Below, in pieces: positions 6,793 through 7,824 of a stretch of DNA of 7,824 bases (its first letter is position 1; the number at the start of each line of letters is the position of its first letter). The DNA is taken from NCBI GenBank assembly GCA_964486825.1, contig CAZAQS010000226.1, positions 1-7,824 on the forward strand, read 5' to 3'. Under the pieces are notes generated by a model. It made no database searches and was not told where the DNA came from. It was given only the letters and a program-made list of their open reading frames with translations. A program made the position numbers and the translations under genes. The DNA is from CAZAQS01 sp964486825 (GTDB lineage Bacteria > Chloroflexota > Anaerolineae > Anaerolineales > UBA4823).

Positions 6793-7482
6793 ATGGAAAT
6801 CGATATATTATACAAACCCTCCTATTCGCTGGGTGTAATCAAGCTGAGAGCTGGGGAAGAGCTGCGTGTCGAAGGCGGCGCGATGGTCAGCATGACGCCA
6901 GGCATTAGCCTGGAGACTGGCGCGACAGGCGGGATCCTAAAATCGCTTGGGCGAGCGCTGCTGGGAGGCGAAAGCTTCTTTCAAAACACTTACCAGGCGC
7001 CAGCGCAAGGTGGCGAGATCACCGTGGCCCCGGCCCTGCCAGGAGATCTGTTCACCCTGGACATGCAAAATGAGAGCCTGCTGGTACAGTCCGGCTCGTA
7101 TGTGGCCTCGGAAAAAGGGATTGCAATCGACACCAAGTGGGGCGGGGCAAAGACCTTCTTCGCCTCCGAGGGACTTATCATGCTCCGTGCTCAAGGCCAG
7201 GGCAAGCTGCTGCTGTCTTCTTTTGGCGCCATTCACGAGGTGAACCTTGGCCCTGGGCAAGGCTACACTGTAGATACAGGTCACCTGGTTGCCTTCTCCG
7301 AAGGGATCGACTTCCGAGTCCGGCGAGTCGGTGGCATGAAGTCGACCTTATTCAGTGGTGAGGGGCTGGTGGTAGACCTGAGCGGCCCGGGGCGCGTCTT
7401 GATGCAGACTCGCTCCTCGGACGCCTTCCTTTCCTGGCTGATCCCCAAGCTGCCCAAAGAGCGCCCCCATTCCAATTCCTGA
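6793..7482 (+). CDS. AIM24 / TIGR00266 family protein
   Basis: This 229-residue protein is the normal length for bacterial TIGR00266 members. The whole protein follows the family pattern: YKPSYSLGVIKL (7-18) at the start, GGAMVSM (28-34), LLGGESFFQNTY (56-67), LPGDLFTLDM (82-91), VQSGSYVAS (98-106), LSSFGAIHEV (141-150), VDTGHLVAF (160-168), and GGMKSTLFSGEGLVVDLSG (180-198). It ends with QTRSSDAFLSWLIPKLP (205-221). It is predicted to form a glycine-rich beta structure with no signal peptide or clear transmembrane helix. The fungal relative Aim24 acts at the mitochondrial inner membrane; the bacterial role is not established. It is the last gene of the apparent four-gene unit and lies 18 bases before a strong hairpin. 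Family identity is secure, biochemical function unknown. Confidence 0.93.
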   Translation: MEIDILYKPSYSLGVIKLRAGEELRVEGGAMVSMTPGISLETGATGGILKSLGRALLGGESFFQNTYQAPAQGGEITVAPALPGDLFTLDMQNESLLVQSGSYVASEKGIAIDTKWGGAKTFFASEGLIMLRAQGQGKLLLSSFGAIHEVNLGPGQGYTVDTGHLVAFSEGIDFRVRRVGGMKSTLFSGEGLVVDLSGPGRVLMQTRSSDAFLSWLIPKLPKERPHSNS

Positions 7483-7500
7483 CCCGCCAATCCGGGCGCG

Positions 7501-7543
7501 GCTGTCCTACCGCAGCCGGTTGAAGCCGGTACGGTAGGACAGC
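7501..7543. terminator. Strong 12-bp inverted repeat between convergent genes
   Basis: GCTGTCCTACCG (7501-7512) is perfectly complementary to CGGTAGGACAGC (7532-7543). Inside the loop, CCGG at 7516-7519 can pair with CCGG at 7526-7529, extending the stem past an internal bulge. It starts 18 bases after the AIM24-family stop and includes the minus-strand stop codon (7507-7509) and the last codons of that gene. Neither side has a T run, so it is not a classic intrinsic terminator. It could still end or stabilise transcripts from both converging genes. The inverted repeat is certain; its role as a terminator is inferred. Confidence 0.5.
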
Positions 7544-7815
7544 AGTCCGGTGCTGGCTCCAAAGATCAGGTGAGCGATCCCAAAGTGGACCAGGGGGATC
7601 TCCAGCAACGCTGATCCGGCGCTGGGCAAGAGCAGCCCGCGCGCCAGGAGCAGCATTAACAACCCGTATTTACCCCAGGTCTGCCCCCATCAGCAGGCTG
7701 GCAGCTTCCAGGTAAAAAGCCATCAAAACGCCACCCATGACTCCCCCGGACAAGCCATCCACCGCCGCATCCCCAACGTAGTGTCTCGATAATCCAGAGT
7801 TTTGATTTCGGTCAT
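7507..7815 (-). pseudogene. Frameshifted small hydrophobic membrane protein gene
   Basis: Read on the minus strand, an ATG at 7815-7813 opens MTEIKTLDYRDTTLG. The frame then fails, but the neighbouring frame continues with DAAVDGLSGGVMGGVLMAFY and EAASLLMG. It then stops, and the original frame resumes as WGKYGLLMLLLARGLLLP, followed by IPLVHFGIAHLIFGASTGLL, to a TAG at 7509-7507. One extra G at the 4-G run (7771-7774) and one fewer G at the 5-G run (7684-7688) would join all three pieces into about 102 residues with two or three hydrophobic helices. The two shifts cancel. Alternatively, the middle frame is open to the right edge of the window, so the gene could begin outside it with only one shift. 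I see no Shine-Dalgarno in the nine bases available. I do not recognise the family with confidence. Confidence 0.5.
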
Positions 7816-7824
7816 AATTAAACT

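Overview
The window looks like a stretch of bacterial chromosome, most plausibly from a Chloroflexota (Anaerolineae-like) genome. That assignment is inference. It rests on the moderately GC-rich coding sequence and on the mix of families: a multi-sensor soluble kinase, an M3 oligoendopeptidase of the EVASNF type, a GyrI-like protein, and a TIGR00266/AIM24 protein. No rRNA, tRNA or other phylogenetic marker is present to confirm it. I see no mobile elements, CRISPR arrays or RNA genes.

Layout, left to right. Bases 1-222 are an AT-richer non-coding leader with a plausible sigma70-type promoter (103-130), a Shine-Dalgarno sequence, and a two-codon leader ORF whose stop codon touches the start of the first gene. 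Bases 223-3195 encode a 990-residue soluble sensor histidine kinase ordered receiver-GAF-PAS-GAF-PAS-HisKA-HATPase. No separate response regulator lies in the window. A 194-base gap follows.

Four plus-strand genes then sit close together, at 3390-7482, and read as one transcription unit. They are an M3 oligoendopeptidase F and a GyrI-like ligand-binding protein (overlapping by 13 bases, GTG start), a membrane-anchored SRPBCC-fold protein (11-base gap, TTG start, very strong Shine-Dalgarno), and an AIM24-family protein (42-base gap). The unit ends at a 12-bp perfect stem at 7501-7543.

The last 300 bases carry, on the minus strand, a small hydrophobic membrane protein gene. Its reading frame is broken twice, apparently by compensating one-base indels in G runs. 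It is either decaying or affected by sequence errors.

How the genes work together is not established. The four-gene unit combines cytosolic peptide cleavage, a small-molecule-binding or detoxifying fold, a probable extracytoplasmic lipid- or ligand-binding domain anchored by four helices, and a membrane-integrity-type beta-sandwich protein. A housekeeping or envelope-stress role would fit, but this is inference. I found no convincing evidence of a wholly new biological system. The best leads are the minimal leader ORF, the membrane-spanning SRPBCC architecture with exactly two cysteines, and the twice-shifted convergent gene.
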